Of a stretch of 64,000 nucleotides of DNA, positions 26,407 to 36,577 are shown in pieces. The DNA comes from an uncultured Blautia sp. (lineage in GTDB: Bacteria > Bacillota > Clostridia > Lachnospirales > Lachnospiraceae): the NCBI GenBank assembly GCA_946557785.1, contig CAMNTH010000001.1, forward strand, positions 62,001 through 126,000. The letters run 5' to 3'. The position numbers and the translations under genes were made by a program. The notes below the pieces were generated by a model, which ran no database searches, had not been told where the DNA came from, and saw nothing but the letters and a program-made list of their open reading frames with translations. Every line of letters begins with the position of its first letter. Position 1 is the first letter of the stretch.

Positions 26407-28278
26407 GTGGCAATCATGGATAGGGATCTGCCGGTATCTGTATGGCCGGATTGGAAAATAGTTGAGAAGATTGGAGAGGGATCTTTCGGCAAGGTTTATA
26501 AGGCGCAGCGAATAGAGCGGGATAAAGCCTTCTATTCTGCGATCAAGATCATCACCATTCCTGCGAACCAGGGAGAATTAAAAAGCATACAATCAGAAAT
26601 GTCCGGAGACCAGTCTGTAAGGGAGTATTTCCATAATTTAGTTGATGACTGTATCCAGGAAGTAAGCACTATGGAATACTTTCGGGGGAATTCCCATGTG
26701 GTTGCTGTTGAAGATTATAAAGTGGTAGAATATCTGGATACCATTGGATGGGATATTTATATCAGGATGGAGTATCTTACCAGCTTTCTGGAGTACTGTC
26801 AGGGAAAGCAGATGGAAGAAGATGAAGTGATCCAGCTTGGCATTGATCTTTGTAAGGCGTTGGAATACTGCCAGAAACTAAATATTATTCACCGGGACAT
26901 TAAGCCGGAGAATATATTTGTATCAAGATTCGGTGAATTTAAGCTGGGGGACTTTGGGATTGCCAGGGAATTGGAAAGAACCATGAGTACCCTTTCCAAG
27001 AAGGGAACTTATTCTTATATGGCCCCGGAAATGTATAAAGGTGAGAAGTATGACAGCCGTGTGGATATTTATTCCTTGGGGATCATGCTGTACAAATTAA
27101 GAAATAAAAACAGGCTCCCGTTTTTAAGTTTGGAGAAACAGCTGATTACATATCGGGATAAAGAAAATGCCCTAACCAGGCGAATGTCCGGAGAGAAAAT
27201 TCCGGTACCTGCAGATGCTGGTGAAGAACTGGCAGGAGTTATCCTGAAAGCATGTTCGTATGACCGGGAAGAACGATATACGGATGCTGCACAATTCAGG
27301 CAGGCGTTGGAAGATCTGAAATATAGGAGACGGACAGACCGGGGAGACAGAAAGAAACAGGCGCAGAAGGAACCTGAAGCATCAAAGCCTGCGCAGAAGC
27401 TGGAGTATTCTAAGGAAACCAGGATTCCGGATGAAGTGAAGCAGAAGGTAATGACAAAGTCTCAAAGTGCAAAGAACCAAAAGCCGGCCAAGCAATCTCA
27501 GCCCGACAGGAAAACGCAGGGTGCTAAGCAGTCTCAGAATTTTAAACAGTCTCAGAACGCTAAGCAGTCTCCGAGCACAGGCAGCAGTCAGCAGAACAAG
27601 CCCCAGCAAACCTCTGTACAGACAAGGCAGCGTACTCCTTCTTCCCGGAAGAAGAAAAAAAAGACAGATATGAGAGGTCTGATAGCAGCTGTGATCATTA
27701 TGGTCATTGCGGTAGTTGCAGTGACATGGATATTTCTGAATCTTCTTTTGCAGAATAAAAAGATTGGCAGGGATGCTGACAATCCGGGAGCAGCTTCCGG
27801 TGTTTTGTATGGAACCAATGTGGATGAATCAGAGAAGGAAGGCTTGGCAGAAGATCTTTCGCTTATCCGGGAACATGCAACCACAATTGTGAATGAACTG
27901 GATACTTACAACTGGATCGGAACAGAGAGAGAGGGTAAGATTACTTATCTGGACACAAATGGAAAGGTAAAGAAAATATTGATTTTCCCGGCTGTATCAG
28001 AGGATGGGGTATATGAGGAATATTATTTCTGGGATGAGAAATTGTTCTTTGCCTATATATGGAAGAACAGCAGCATTGATTCGGATCTGAAGGACGGAGA
28101 GGTAAGTGCAAACTATTACTACTATAAAGACGGCGATTTGATCCGGTGGATAGATGAGGATAATATTTGCCATGATTATGAAACAGATAATGAAAAATAC
28201 AATGAACTTGGGATCATATACTGGAAGCGCTCGTTAGACTATACTGCAGAATTTGTGAGAACAAACGGAGAGGTGTAA
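26407..28278 (+). CDS. Membrane Ser/Thr protein kinase without PASTA repeats
   Basis: Hanks-type kinase, 623 residues. The N-terminal kinase domain (about 15-300) has the glycine loop GEGSFGKVYKA, catalytic HRDIKPEN near 162, DFG in KLGDFGIAR and APEMY. A Gln/Lys/Ser-rich linker (about 310-420) carries imperfect KQSQ repeats. One transmembrane helix is at about 424-446. The extracellular part (about 170 residues, rich in Tyr and Asp) is not PASTA-like and has no recognised fold. The start may be GTG 26407 or ATG 26416. It is one base from the PP2C gene, giving a kinase-phosphatase pair. Confidence 0.9.
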   Translation: MAIMDRDLPVSVWPDWKIVEKIGEGSFGKVYKAQRIERDKAFYSAIKIITIPANQGELKSIQSEMSGDQSVREYFHNLVDDCIQEVSTMEYFRGNSHVVAVEDYKVVEYLDTIGWDIYIRMEYLTSFLEYCQGKQMEEDEVIQLGIDLCKALEYCQKLNIIHRDIKPENIFVSRFGEFKLGDFGIARELERTMSTLSKKGTYSYMAPEMYKGEKYDSRVDIYSLGIMLYKLRNKNRLPFLSLEKQLITYRDKENALTRRMSGEKIPVPADAGEELAGVILKACSYDREERYTDAAQFRQALEDLKYRRRTDRGDRKKQAQKEPEASKPAQKLEYSKETRIPDEVKQKVMTKSQSAKNQKPAKQSQPDRKTQGAKQSQNFKQSQNAKQSPSTGSSQQNKPQQTSVQTRQRTPSSRKKKKKTDMRGLIAAVIIMVIAVVAVTWIFLNLLLQNKKIGRDADNPGAASGVLYGTNVDESEKEGLAEDLSLIREHATTIVNELDTYNWIGTEREGKITYLDTNGKVKKILIFPAVSEDGVYEEYYFWDEKLFFAYIWKNSSIDSDLKDGEVSANYYYYKDGDLIRWIDEDNICHDYETDNEKYNELGIIYWKRSLDYTAEFVRTNGEV

Positions 28279-28279
28279 G

Positions 28280-29137
28280 ATGCCCTATCAGATTGAATAT
28301 GCGTATACCAGTCATATTGGAAATGTACGCGATAATAATGAAGATAATTTCTGGTGCTGCGGAGAAACCATGGATGCTGAAAATCGGGGAACAGATGGCG
28401 TAATTGTGGGAATGGCAGCACAATTCCAAACTCCTCTTCTGGCTGTTTTTGACGGAATGGGGGGAGAAAGCTGCGGTGAGATTGCCGCATATCTTGCCGC
28501 AGATGCCTGTGGAAAGCATTATCAGGCCTTTCAGTACAGACTTAGAAAGCAGCCGGAGCAGTTTTTGGAGGAAATATGCAGAAGCATGAATCATACTGTT
28601 TTTGAATACAGTACAGAAAAACGCATAAGAACTATGGGAACGACTGTGGCAATGCTGGCTGTGGGAGAAGAGGCTGTTTATGCCTGCAATGTGGGGGACA
28701 GCAGGCTTTATCAGTTTGATGAGGACGGATTTCGCCAGATATCTATGGATCATGTATTAAAAGGAGGTCCTTTTGGCAAGGCCCCTTTAACACAATATAT
28801 AGGGATTCCGGAAGATCATATGGGGATTGAGCCATATATCTGCCGCTTGGAATGTACGCCGGGGATGCGCTACCTGCTGTGCTCGGATGGAGTAACGGAT
28901 ATGCTGTCTGACGCAGAGCTGGCAGATATTCTGACGAGGGAGGCTTCAGTGCGGGAGACAGTGGAAGTTCTTCTGGAACGTGCTCTGATGAAGGGCGGAA
29001 GAGATAACGTTACGATTGTTTTGTGCGAAATAAAAGAAGGAGAACGGAAGAGAAGTCTGTTCCAATGGTTTGAGAACAAGAGAAAGCAATATGGGGGACG
29101 GCAGAATGAAAAATCGGATGAAGGATCTGGACTTTGA
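28280..29137 (+). CDS. PP2C-family Ser/Thr protein phosphatase
   Basis: Metal-dependent phosphatase expected to reverse the neighbouring kinase. Motifs for the two-metal site are clear: RDNNEDN near the N-terminus, VFDGMGG, NVGDSRLY, CSDGVTDML and GGRDNVTIV. At 285 residues it is slightly longer than the usual 245 because of an insertion after RDNNEDN and a basic tail (RKRSLFQWF). It begins one base after the kinase stop. Its end overlaps the next gene, so all three are co-translated. Confidence 0.93.
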   Translation: MPYQIEYAYTSHIGNVRDNNEDNFWCCGETMDAENRGTDGVIVGMAAQFQTPLLAVFDGMGGESCGEIAAYLAADACGKHYQAFQYRLRKQPEQFLEEICRSMNHTVFEYSTEKRIRTMGTTVAMLAVGEEAVYACNVGDSRLYQFDEDGFRQISMDHVLKGGPFGKAPLTQYIGIPEDHMGIEPYICRLECTPGMRYLLCSDGVTDMLSDAELADILTREASVRETVEVLLERALMKGGRDNVTIVLCEIKEGERKRSLFQWFENKRKQYGGRQNEKSDEGSGL

Positions 29138-30335
29138 ACAGACAGTTGCATTTGATACTGTTCAGGATTATGAATTTACGAGGCGCGCTGCCCAGCGATT
29201 TCGCCAGGTGGTCAGTCTGGATGATTTTGAGGATGAAGATGCAGATGTAATCTTTCATTATCTTTATAAGGAGATGGAACTGGTATCTTTTGGGGATCAT
29301 CTGAAACGATATGTTTACGAGCGGGCTGGACTGGAAGAGCCGTTTCACGAGGTTCCAAAAGAGGTATACAGGGAAATTGTGGTGGAATCTTTTCAGGAAA
29401 CCTGTACTCCGAAATCAATGAAGCCTACCTCTGCAAAACTATCGTCATTGGTAAATAACTGGCTGTCTCAGGCTTCCGTAAAAAGAGAGACTGTCTTTTT
29501 GCTGGGGTTCGGGCTGCGGATGAATGTGGAGGATGTATCTGATTTTCTGACCAGAGTGCTGCGGGAACAGGATTTTGATTTCCGAAACCCGGATGAAGTG
29601 ATTTTCTGGTACTGTTACTGTAATCATCTCGGCTACTATAAGACAGAAGAATACAGAGAACAATATGCAGCACTGGAGCCGGATGGGGGAAGCAGGGAGG
29701 CCGCCATGATTTATGCAGGCGGCCTGTGCCTGGATACAGAGGAGCGCCTTTTTAAATATCTTGCTCATGTGAAGGCAAAAGCAGATGATCCTATGTCTGA
29801 GAATAGCCAGGCATTCCAGGAATTCCAAAAGCTTTTTCAGCGGGCAAGGGAAATTATTGCTGCTATGTATCAGAAAGATGAAGAAGAAAAAAAGAGGGAC
29901 AAAATTTGGAAGCCTTCTGATATTTCTGCATCGGATCTGGAAAAGGTTATCTGCAGCGGAATTCCTGTAAATAAGATGGGAAATTTAAAGAAAATGTCGG
30001 CATCTATTTTGGCTAAGCATTTTAGCCAAAAACGCTTCAGCCGTCAGAGGATCACCAGCATTATGAACCATAAATTTCCTGTAGAGCGTTTTGATCTGAT
30101 CACATTGGAGTTTTTTATTGTTTCCCAGGAAATGGAAGATGAGGATCCATATTTGCGCTACAGGCATTTTTTGGAGGAAATTCAGGAAATACTCACAAGA
30201 TGCGGTATGAGTGAGATTTATATCGTAAATCCATACGAATGCTTTCTGCTGATGTGTCTTTTGACCGATTGTCCGCTGGCTGTGTTTGCGGAGATTTGGG
30301 AGATGTCCTATGAGGAAGGGGAAGAGGTAATGTAA
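29106..30335 (+). CDS. Unknown helical protein linked to kinase/phosphatase pair
   Basis: About 409 residues, soluble, predicted mostly alpha-helical, acidic. I recognise no domain. The conserved-looking parts are the central LLGFGLRMNVEDVSDFLTRVLREQDFDF (in parts) and a C-terminal region with MSASILAKHFSQKRFSRQRI that looks like a helix-turn-helix-like basic patch. The ATG at 29106 is chosen behind GGGGGACGGCAG. It overlaps the phosphatase gene by 32 nt. Its position suggests it is a substrate or effector of the signalling pair (inference). Confidence 0.8.
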   Translation: MKNRMKDLDFEQTVAFDTVQDYEFTRRAAQRFRQVVSLDDFEDEDADVIFHYLYKEMELVSFGDHLKRYVYERAGLEEPFHEVPKEVYREIVVESFQETCTPKSMKPTSAKLSSLVNNWLSQASVKRETVFLLGFGLRMNVEDVSDFLTRVLREQDFDFRNPDEVIFWYCYCNHLGYYKTEEYREQYAALEPDGGSREAAMIYAGGLCLDTEERLFKYLAHVKAKADDPMSENSQAFQEFQKLFQRAREIIAAMYQKDEEEKKRDKIWKPSDISASDLEKVICSGIPVNKMGNLKKMSASILAKHFSQKRFSRQRITSIMNHKFPVERFDLITLEFFIVSQEMEDEDPYLRYRHFLEEIQEILTRCGMSEIYIVNPYECFLLMCLLTDCPLAVFAEIWEMSYEEGEEVM

Positions 30336-30347
30336 TACTTTCCATAT

Positions 30348-30408
30348 AAACAGCCCCTGATTTGGATACATACATGATTCCATGGAGTATTCAGATCAGG
30401 GGCTGTTT
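30348..30408. terminator. Bidirectional terminator with 14-bp stem
   Basis: AAACAGCCCCTGAT / ATCAGGGGCTGTTT, perfect, with a 33-nt loop. It separates the signalling operon from the convergent serine hydrolase gene. Confidence 0.85.
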
Positions 30409-30420
30409 GGATTTGCCCGT

Positions 30421-31707
30421 CTATTCGTTATAATAGCCGTAGATCAGTCTGGTATTATCTGCAATGGAGGACTGAGCTGCAGCCGCATCCGTGAGATTTT
30501 CGGACATAAAGCATACAACAAGGTCGATTCCTTTAGCAGTGTCAAAGATGATTCCTGCATCATTCTCTACATTAGATAACTCGCCGGTTTTATTGGCAGT
30601 ATGGACGCCTTCCGGAAGCTGTGCGGGAATCTTATTTGTACGTTCCTGAAGCTTCAGAAGATAATACATAGAATCGGCATGGGAAAGAGATGGATTGGCT
30701 GAGGTTCCCTTGTTGATTTCGTAAACTTCCCTTAAAAATCTGCCGCAATCCTGGACAGAGGTGTAATTGTCTCCATTCTCATTACTCTGGAGAAGAAGAC
30801 GTCCCATGGAGGTTTCTGTATAGCTGTGGTTTTTACAGAATTGGTTGACCATGGTCATTCCATTGGCATTGTCTCCGCTGCCAAGCCAATTAACTAAGGT
30901 ATTGGCTGCGTCATTGTCGCTGACGGTTATCATGGAACGGAGGTTGGCGTCCAGAGTCTCTTTTCCGTGAAGCTGCGCCAGAGCGTCATAATTCTCGTAA
31001 ACAGTTCCCATGATAAAAAGCTTGATCAGGCTTGCTGCCTGCATTCTTCCGCCGCCGATAGTGCCTTCGGAACCCTTCATCAGATTACATACATATACGG
31101 ACCAACTGCCGTTATTTTGAGGAAGCAGGGGTTCGATCTGAACCAGAAGGGCATCCATGCTTTCGTCCGTATTCTTCGTAAAGGTCTGGCTTGAGCTGGG
31201 AGGAGAAAGCATTCCTTCCTCTTGGGTCTCATCTGCGGAGATGGCTGGTTTTTGAGGACCCTGCACTTCGCCGCTTTTTACAGAAGGAGAATTTTTGGCT
31301 GCTGTAATTTCTTCATCTTGAAGACGTTTTAATTCTGCGGCCTTTTCGCTTAAAGCAGAGGCAGAATCAGAAATGTCTTTTACTGTCTGACGGAGGGTAA
31401 CCACCCGGTTTTGGAGAGATGAAAGCCTTTGAAGGGACACGAAGGTCAATGCCCCTAAAGCCACGAGGGAAAACGCAAGGACTGCAATGGCAATGTATGG
31501 AAACGGGGAGCGCCTGGGACAGCCGGAATCCTTCTCTATGTGTGTATCTTTTTCTATGTGTGTGTCTTCTTCTATGCGTGCATTTTCTTCCTCGAATTCT
31601 TCAAGGGTAGATATAATGTCAATCGCTTCTACATCAATTTCGTCACTGTCAAAGTCAATGGGATTTAGTTCATCTGTTTTTTCCTGTTTTAATTCATGAT
31701 CTTTCAT
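30421..31707 (-). CDS. Membrane-anchored beta-lactamase-fold serine hydrolase
   Basis: About 428 residues. It has an acidic N-terminal cytoplasmic part with a short DTHIEKD tandem repeat, one transmembrane helix near residues 70-92, a coiled coil, and an extracellular class A beta-lactamase-like domain. The three active-site motifs are present: Ser226-x-x-Lys229 (SLIK), Ser263-Asp-Asn (SDN) and Lys373-Thr-Gly (KTG). The omega-loop Glu of true beta-lactamases is not evident, so a penicillin-binding or peptidase role is likelier than antibiotic hydrolysis. The ATG at 31707 follows AAAGGA; an ATG at 31737 has no site. It is co-directional with the amidase. Confidence 0.82.
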   Translation of the reverse strand: MKDHELKQEKTDELNPIDFDSDEIDVEAIDIISTLEEFEEENARIEEDTHIEKDTHIEKDSGCPRRSPFPYIAIAVLAFSLVALGALTFVSLQRLSSLQNRVVTLRQTVKDISDSASALSEKAAELKRLQDEEITAAKNSPSVKSGEVQGPQKPAISADETQEEGMLSPPSSSQTFTKNTDESMDALLVQIEPLLPQNNGSWSVYVCNLMKGSEGTIGGGRMQAASLIKLFIMGTVYENYDALAQLHGKETLDANLRSMITVSDNDAANTLVNWLGSGDNANGMTMVNQFCKNHSYTETSMGRLLLQSNENGDNYTSVQDCGRFLREVYEINKGTSANPSLSHADSMYYLLKLQERTNKIPAQLPEGVHTANKTGELSNVENDAGIIFDTAKGIDLVVCFMSENLTDAAAAQSSIADNTRLIYGYYNE

Positions 31708-31773
31708 TTCAGAAAATCCTTTCTTAAAGCCAAACATCAGTAAGGGTGGGGAACTTTGGAATATACGGCAGGC

Positions 31774-32799
31774 TTATCCAAAGTAAGCATCAATCCCATT
31801 GGCAATTCCTTCAGTCATTGTATCCTGAAATGCAGCATCATTCATCTGCGTATCATCATACTGATTGGTCATAAAGCCCATTTCCAGAATTGTTACGGGG
31901 ACAGTGCTCCAGTTAATGCCTGTCATATTATCATAATATTGTACACCAAGGTTTTGAAATCCTGTAATTGCACAGTAACTGTCCAGAATACACTGGGAGA
32001 GCCGGGCAGACTCTTCAGAAAGCTGCGGGATATAGGGATTGCTGGAAGAGGGGGCCATAGTCAGAGCTCCGGATGCCGTGTGGGAATCATCGCCGTTGGC
32101 ATGGATGCGGACATAAATCTCAGCACCGTTTGCTGCTGCATATTCTGCCCGTTCTTTATTGCTGATTGCAGTGTCATTATCTGTTCGGGTCAGAACCACC
32201 TGATAACCACGTTGTTCCAGAACATCTCGAAGCTTCAGGGAAATATCCAGATTAAGCTGATATTCCGGAATTCCGGAATAAGTGCCTTGAGTTCCTGTGG
32301 CAGCCTTGGCTTTCATTTCCGAAGAACCAGGACCAAGAGGCTCCAGATCGCTCATATCCACGTCATATCCCTGATGTCCCGGGTCAATTCCGATGATATG
32401 CCCATTGGAAATTCTATGATCCCCATTTTCATCAGAGGAAAAGATGCTGGAGTTTTCCCCTGGATTATCAAGGTCCTCCTTATTTTGGAATACAGAAGGT
32501 TTTTTTACGTCAGCATTTTCGGAACCAGGCGCCCGTTCCCGGACGGATTTCTTTTGGGAACTTTGCTGTTTCAGGCGTTTCAGGGAAGACTCCTTTTCCT
32601 GAACCGCCAAGGTATAAAATTCCTCATTCTCTTTTATTTCCTTGTGCTTTTTTTCAATTTGGGTCATAGTGTCCGTTAGGTCTTTTTCCGCTGCGATAAT
32701 CTGCTGATAAGTATGATATCCGAAGAAAAAGAGGGAACCAATGCACAAAAAACCTGTAAAAACCAGAAGAATTAAGATTAGGCTTGGTTTTCTTTTCAT
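31774..32799 (-). CDS. N-acetylmuramoyl-L-alanine amidase (Amidase_3), membrane-anchored
   Basis: Zinc amidase that cleaves the amide between muramic acid and the stem peptide of peptidoglycan. An N-terminal transmembrane anchor lies at about residues 5-27, then a coiled coil (60-105) and the catalytic domain (about 155-341). The zinc ligands are His in GIDPGHQG, Glu in PEYQLN and His in RIHANGD; the catalytic Glu is in ILEMGFMTN. AAAGGA precedes the ATG, and a promoter with 17-nt spacing lies upstream. It forms a cell wall unit with the downstream serine hydrolase. Confidence 0.92.
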   Translation of the reverse strand: MKRKPSLILILLVFTGFLCIGSLFFFGYHTYQQIIAAEKDLTDTMTQIEKKHKEIKENEEFYTLAVQEKESSLKRLKQQSSQKKSVRERAPGSENADVKKPSVFQNKEDLDNPGENSSIFSSDENGDHRISNGHIIGIDPGHQGYDVDMSDLEPLGPGSSEMKAKAATGTQGTYSGIPEYQLNLDISLKLRDVLEQRGYQVVLTRTDNDTAISNKERAEYAAANGAEIYVRIHANGDDSHTASGALTMAPSSSNPYIPQLSEESARLSQCILDSYCAITGFQNLGVQYYDNMTGINWSTVPVTILEMGFMTNQYDDTQMNDAAFQDTMTEGIANGIDAYFG

Positions 32800-32847
32800 G
32801 GAAAAATCCTTTCTATATAATATATCAATGGTTAACGGTTATTTTTT

Positions 32848-32876
32848 ATTATAATGAAGCTGTTCCCAAAAAGCAA
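32848..32876 (-). promoter_or_regulatory. Promoter of amidase-hydrolase unit
   Basis: On the minus strand: TTGCTT, 17-nt spacer, TATAAT (its complement at 32848-32853). Confidence 0.7.
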
Positions 32877-33064
32877 CAATGATATCCTATGGTTTACTCA
32901 ATTCTTAGTAAGAATGGTACAGTATCGTATTTTTTTAGCGCAGAGAAGTAAGGAGTATTGAAATTAAGGCTGTGAATTACAATACTAATGAGGGAACTGC
33001 TTTTGGAGGATCTTGAAAAATCTCCCAATTTCTTAAAACTCTGAAAAAATTCCGGTGAAATACC

Positions 33065-33093
33065 TTGACAGCTGCATTTTTACAGGATATAAT
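33065..33093 (+). promoter_or_regulatory. Promoter of rpsL-rpsG-fusA
   Basis: Perfect TTGACA (33065-33070), 17-nt spacer and perfect TATAAT (33088-33093), about 110 nt before rpsL. The remaining 32.88-33.06 kb shows only a weak small hairpin. Confidence 0.9.
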
Positions 33094-33202
33094 GAGCAAG
33101 CGTGCAGAGAAAACGCCTATTTTTTTGTGCGCCATAATACAGCAATAGCAACCGTACGACCCCATAGATCACTATGGAGAATAAATCGGGAGGTGAAATG
33201 GA

Positions 33203-33622
33203 ATGCCAACATTCAACCAGTTAGTTAGAAAAGGACGCCAGACAGCTGTTAAGAAATCTACAGCACCGGCTCTGCAGAAAACCTATAACTCTTTAAGAAA
33301 GAAAGCAGTAGAGCAGTCTGCACCGCAGAAACGTGGTGTTTGCACAGCAGTTAAGACTGCTACCCCTAAGAAGCCTAACTCTGCTCTTAGAAAAATCGCC
33401 AGAGTTCGTCTTTCCAACGGTATTGAAGTAACAAGCTATATTCCAGGAGAAGGACACAACCTTCAGGAGCACAGCGTTGTTCTTATCCGTGGAGGAAGGG
33501 TTAAGGACTTACCTGGTACCAGATACCACATCATCAGAGGTACACTGGATACAGCAGGTGTTGCTAACAGAAAACAGGCTCGTTCCAAATACGGAGCTAA
33601 GAGACCTAAAGTTAAAAAATAA
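33203..33622 (+). CDS. rpsL: 30S ribosomal protein S12
   Basis: Decoding-centre protein, 139 residues. Conserved [20 protein letters not shown] and [17 protein letters not shown] segments are present. The lysines whose change gives streptomycin resistance (in PKKPNS and GRVKDLPG) are wild type. GGGAGGTG precedes the ATG. It is the first gene of the str operon. Confidence 0.97.
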   Translation: MPTFNQLVRKGRQTAVKKSTAPALQKTYNSLRKKAVEQSAPQKRGVCTAVKTATPKKPNSALRKIARVRLSNGIEVTSYIPGEGHNLQEHSVVLIRGGRVKDLPGTRYHIIRGTLDTAGVANRKQARSKYGAKRPKVKK

Positions 33623-33635
33623 TGCAGATTTTGCA

Positions 33636-33658
33636 GCATAGCGGAGTTTCCGCCATGC
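33636..33658 (+). other. Hairpin in rpsL-rpsG intergenic region
   Basis: GCAT-a-GCGG / CCGC-c-ATGC with loop AGTTT, no T-run. The 213-nt gap before rpsG is long for this operon, and the hairpin could serve autoregulation by a ribosomal protein (inference). Confidence 0.5.
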
Positions 33659-33757
33659 AGAGTAGAATTAAGATTCTGAAATCATTCGAGAAATCACGAT
33701 TAACTATAAATTTGTACGGTATTCCATATACCCTGTCGGTTGCGGGTTTAAATATAG

Positions 33758-34306
<549 letters not shown>

Positions 34307-34323
34307 TAGAGGAGGAGAATCCA

Positions 34324-36438
34324 TTGGCTGGAAGAGAATATCCATTAGAGAGAACCAGAAACATCGGTATCATGGCGCATATCGATGCTGGTAAAACTAC
34401 AACAACAGAGCGTATTCTTTACTATACCGGCGTTAACTACAAGATTGGTGATACTCATGAAGGTACTGCTACCATGGACTGGATGGAACAGGAACAGGAG
34501 CGTGGTATCACAATTACATCAGCAGCTACAACATGTCACTGGACTCTGCAGGAGAACTGCAAAGCAAAGCCAGGTGCTTTAGAGCATCGTATCAATATTA
34601 TTGATACCCCAGGCCATGTTGACTTTACTGTTGAGGTAGAGCGTTCCCTTCGAGTGTTAGACGGAGCTGTCGGTGTATTCTGTGCTAAGGGCGGTGTTGA
34701 ACCACAGTCCGAGAACGTATGGCGTCAGGCTGACACATACAATGTACCGAGAATGGCATTCATCAATAAGATGGATATTCTTGGAGCAAACTTCTACGGC
34801 GCAGTAGAGCAGATTAAAACCAGATTGGGTAAAAATGCAATCTGCATTCAGCTGCCGATTGGTAAAGAAGATGAGTTTAAAGGTATCATCGACCTGTTTG
34901 AGATGAAAGCCTACATCTATAATGATGATAAGGGAGATGATATTTCAATTATAGATATTCCGGAAGATATGCAGGAGGATGCAGAACTGTATCGTACAGA
35001 GCTTGTAGAAAAAATCTGTGAGCTTGACGATGATCTGATGATGGAATATCTGGAAGGTGAAGAGCCTTCTGTAGAAGCACTTAAAGCAACACTGAGAAAA
35101 GCAACATGCGAATGCGCTGCTGTTCCGGTTTGCTGCGGTACTGCATATAGAAATAAAGGTGTTCAGAAACTCCTTGATGCAATCATCGAGTTTATGCCGT
35201 CTCCTTTAGACGTACCTGCAATTGAAGGCGTAGACCCTGAGGGAAATGAGGTCGTGAGACATTCCTCTGATGAGGAGCCGTTCTCTGCCCTTGCATTTAA
35301 GATTATGGCTGACCCATTTGTTGGTAAGCTTGCGTTCTTCCGTGTATATTCCGGTACAATGAACTCCGGTTCTTATGTACTGAATTCTACAAAGGGCAAA
35401 AAAGAGCGTGTAGGCCGTGTCCTTCAGATGCATGCTAACAAAAGACAGGAACTGGATAAAGTTTACTCCGGTGATATTGCAGCAGCTGTAGGCTTCAAAG
35501 TTACAGGTACAGGTGACACAATTTGTGATGAGCAGCATCCGGTAATCCTGGAATCCATGGAATTCCCGGAACCGGTTATTGAGCTGGCTATCGAACCTAA
35601 GACAAAAGCAGGTCAGGGCAAATTAGGAGAAGCTCTTGCAAAACTTGCAGAAGAAGACCCGACCTTCCGTGCTCATACAAATGCTGAAACAGGACAGACC
35701 ATTATCGCTGGTATGGGTGAGCTTCATCTGGAAATCATCGTTGACCGTCTCCTTCGTGAATTTAAGGTAGAGGCTAATGTTGGTGCTCCGCAGGTTGCTT
35801 ACAAAGAAACAATTACCAAGAATGTTGACGTAGACAGCAAATACGCTAAACAGTCAGGCGGCCGTGGACAGTATGGTCACTGTAAAGTTAAATTCGAGCC
35901 TATGGATGCCAACGGAGAAGAATTGTACAAGTTTGAATCCACAGTTGTTGGCGGTGCTATTCCGAAGGAATACATTCCGGCTGTAGGCGAAGGTATCGAA
36001 GAAGCTATGAAGGCTGGTATCCTTGGAGGATTCCCGGTAGTCGGCGTACACGCAAATGTATATGATGGTTCCTACCATGAAGTCGACTCTTCTGAAATGG
36101 CATTCCACATTGCAGGTTCTCTTGCATTTAAGGATGCTATGCACAAGGCATCTCCAATTCTCCTTGAGCCGATCATGAGAGTTGAGGTTACTACTCCGGA
36201 AGACTATATGGGTGATGTTATTGGTGACATTAACTCCCGTCGTGGCCGTATCGAAGGTATGGATGATATCGGCGGCGGTAAGATGATCCGTGGTTTTGTT
36301 CCGCTTTCCGAAATGTTCGGATATGCAACAGACCTGCGTTCCAGAACCCAGGGCCGAGGTAACTACTCCATGTTCTTTGAGAAATATGAGCCAGTTCCGA
36401 AGTCTGTACAGGAAAAGATCCTTTCCAAGAAAGACTGA
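34324..36438 (+). CDS. fusA: Elongation factor G
   Basis: Translocation GTPase of 704 residues. G1 is [15 protein letters not shown], the switch II motif is DTPGHVDFT and NKMD gives guanine specificity. Domain IV has the [11 protein letters not shown] segment. Translation starts at an unusual TTG (34324) behind AGAGGAGGAGAATCCA; no ATG is available at the conserved N-terminus. It follows rpsG by 17 nt. Confidence 0.97.
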   Translation: MAGREYPLERTRNIGIMAHIDAGKTTTTERILYYTGVNYKIGDTHEGTATMDWMEQEQERGITITSAATTCHWTLQENCKAKPGALEHRINIIDTPGHVDFTVEVERSLRVLDGAVGVFCAKGGVEPQSENVWRQADTYNVPRMAFINKMDILGANFYGAVEQIKTRLGKNAICIQLPIGKEDEFKGIIDLFEMKAYIYNDDKGDDISIIDIPEDMQEDAELYRTELVEKICELDDDLMMEYLEGEEPSVEALKATLRKATCECAAVPVCCGTAYRNKGVQKLLDAIIEFMPSPLDVPAIEGVDPEGNEVVRHSSDEEPFSALAFKIMADPFVGKLAFFRVYSGTMNSGSYVLNSTKGKKERVGRVLQMHANKRQELDKVYSGDIAAAVGFKVTGTGDTICDEQHPVILESMEFPEPVIELAIEPKTKAGQGKLGEALAKLAEEDPTFRAHTNAETGQTIIAGMGELHLEIIVDRLLREFKVEANVGAPQVAYKETITKNVDVDSKYAKQSGGRGQYGHCKVKFEPMDANGEELYKFESTVVGGAIPKEYIPAVGEGIEEAMKAGILGGFPVVGVHANVYDGSYHEVDSSEMAFHIAGSLAFKDAMHKASPILLEPIMRVEVTTPEDYMGDVIGDINSRRGRIEGMDDIGGGKMIRGFVPLSEMFGYATDLRSRTQGRGNYSMFFEKYEPVPKSVQEKILSKKD

Positions 36439-36475
36439 TTATAGGTGCTTCATAGTATAATTTTATAAGAAATAC

Positions 36476-36504
36476 TTGCAAATATCCTTGATTTGCAATA
36501 TAAT
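36476..36504 (+). promoter_or_regulatory. Separate tuf promoter
   Basis: TTGCAA (36476-36481), 17-nt spacer, TATAAT (36499-36504). tuf can therefore be transcribed independently of the str operon. Confidence 0.8.
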
Positions 36505-36577
36505 CAAGGATAGCAAGTTTAAAACGAAAATAATATGCTCTGATAGAAAGAGCAAAGTTTTAAGGAGGACATTTAAA

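Noticed and set aside
31545-31605. TATGTGTGT-type tandem repeat
   Set aside because: It encodes the DTHIEKD repeat in the cytoplasmic part of the serine hydrolase; no sign of a regulatory array.
31756-32679. Long 307-codon open frame opposite the amidase gene
   Set aside because: Antisense shadow of a clear amidase with motifs; no start signal and cysteine/isoleucine-rich nonsense sequence.
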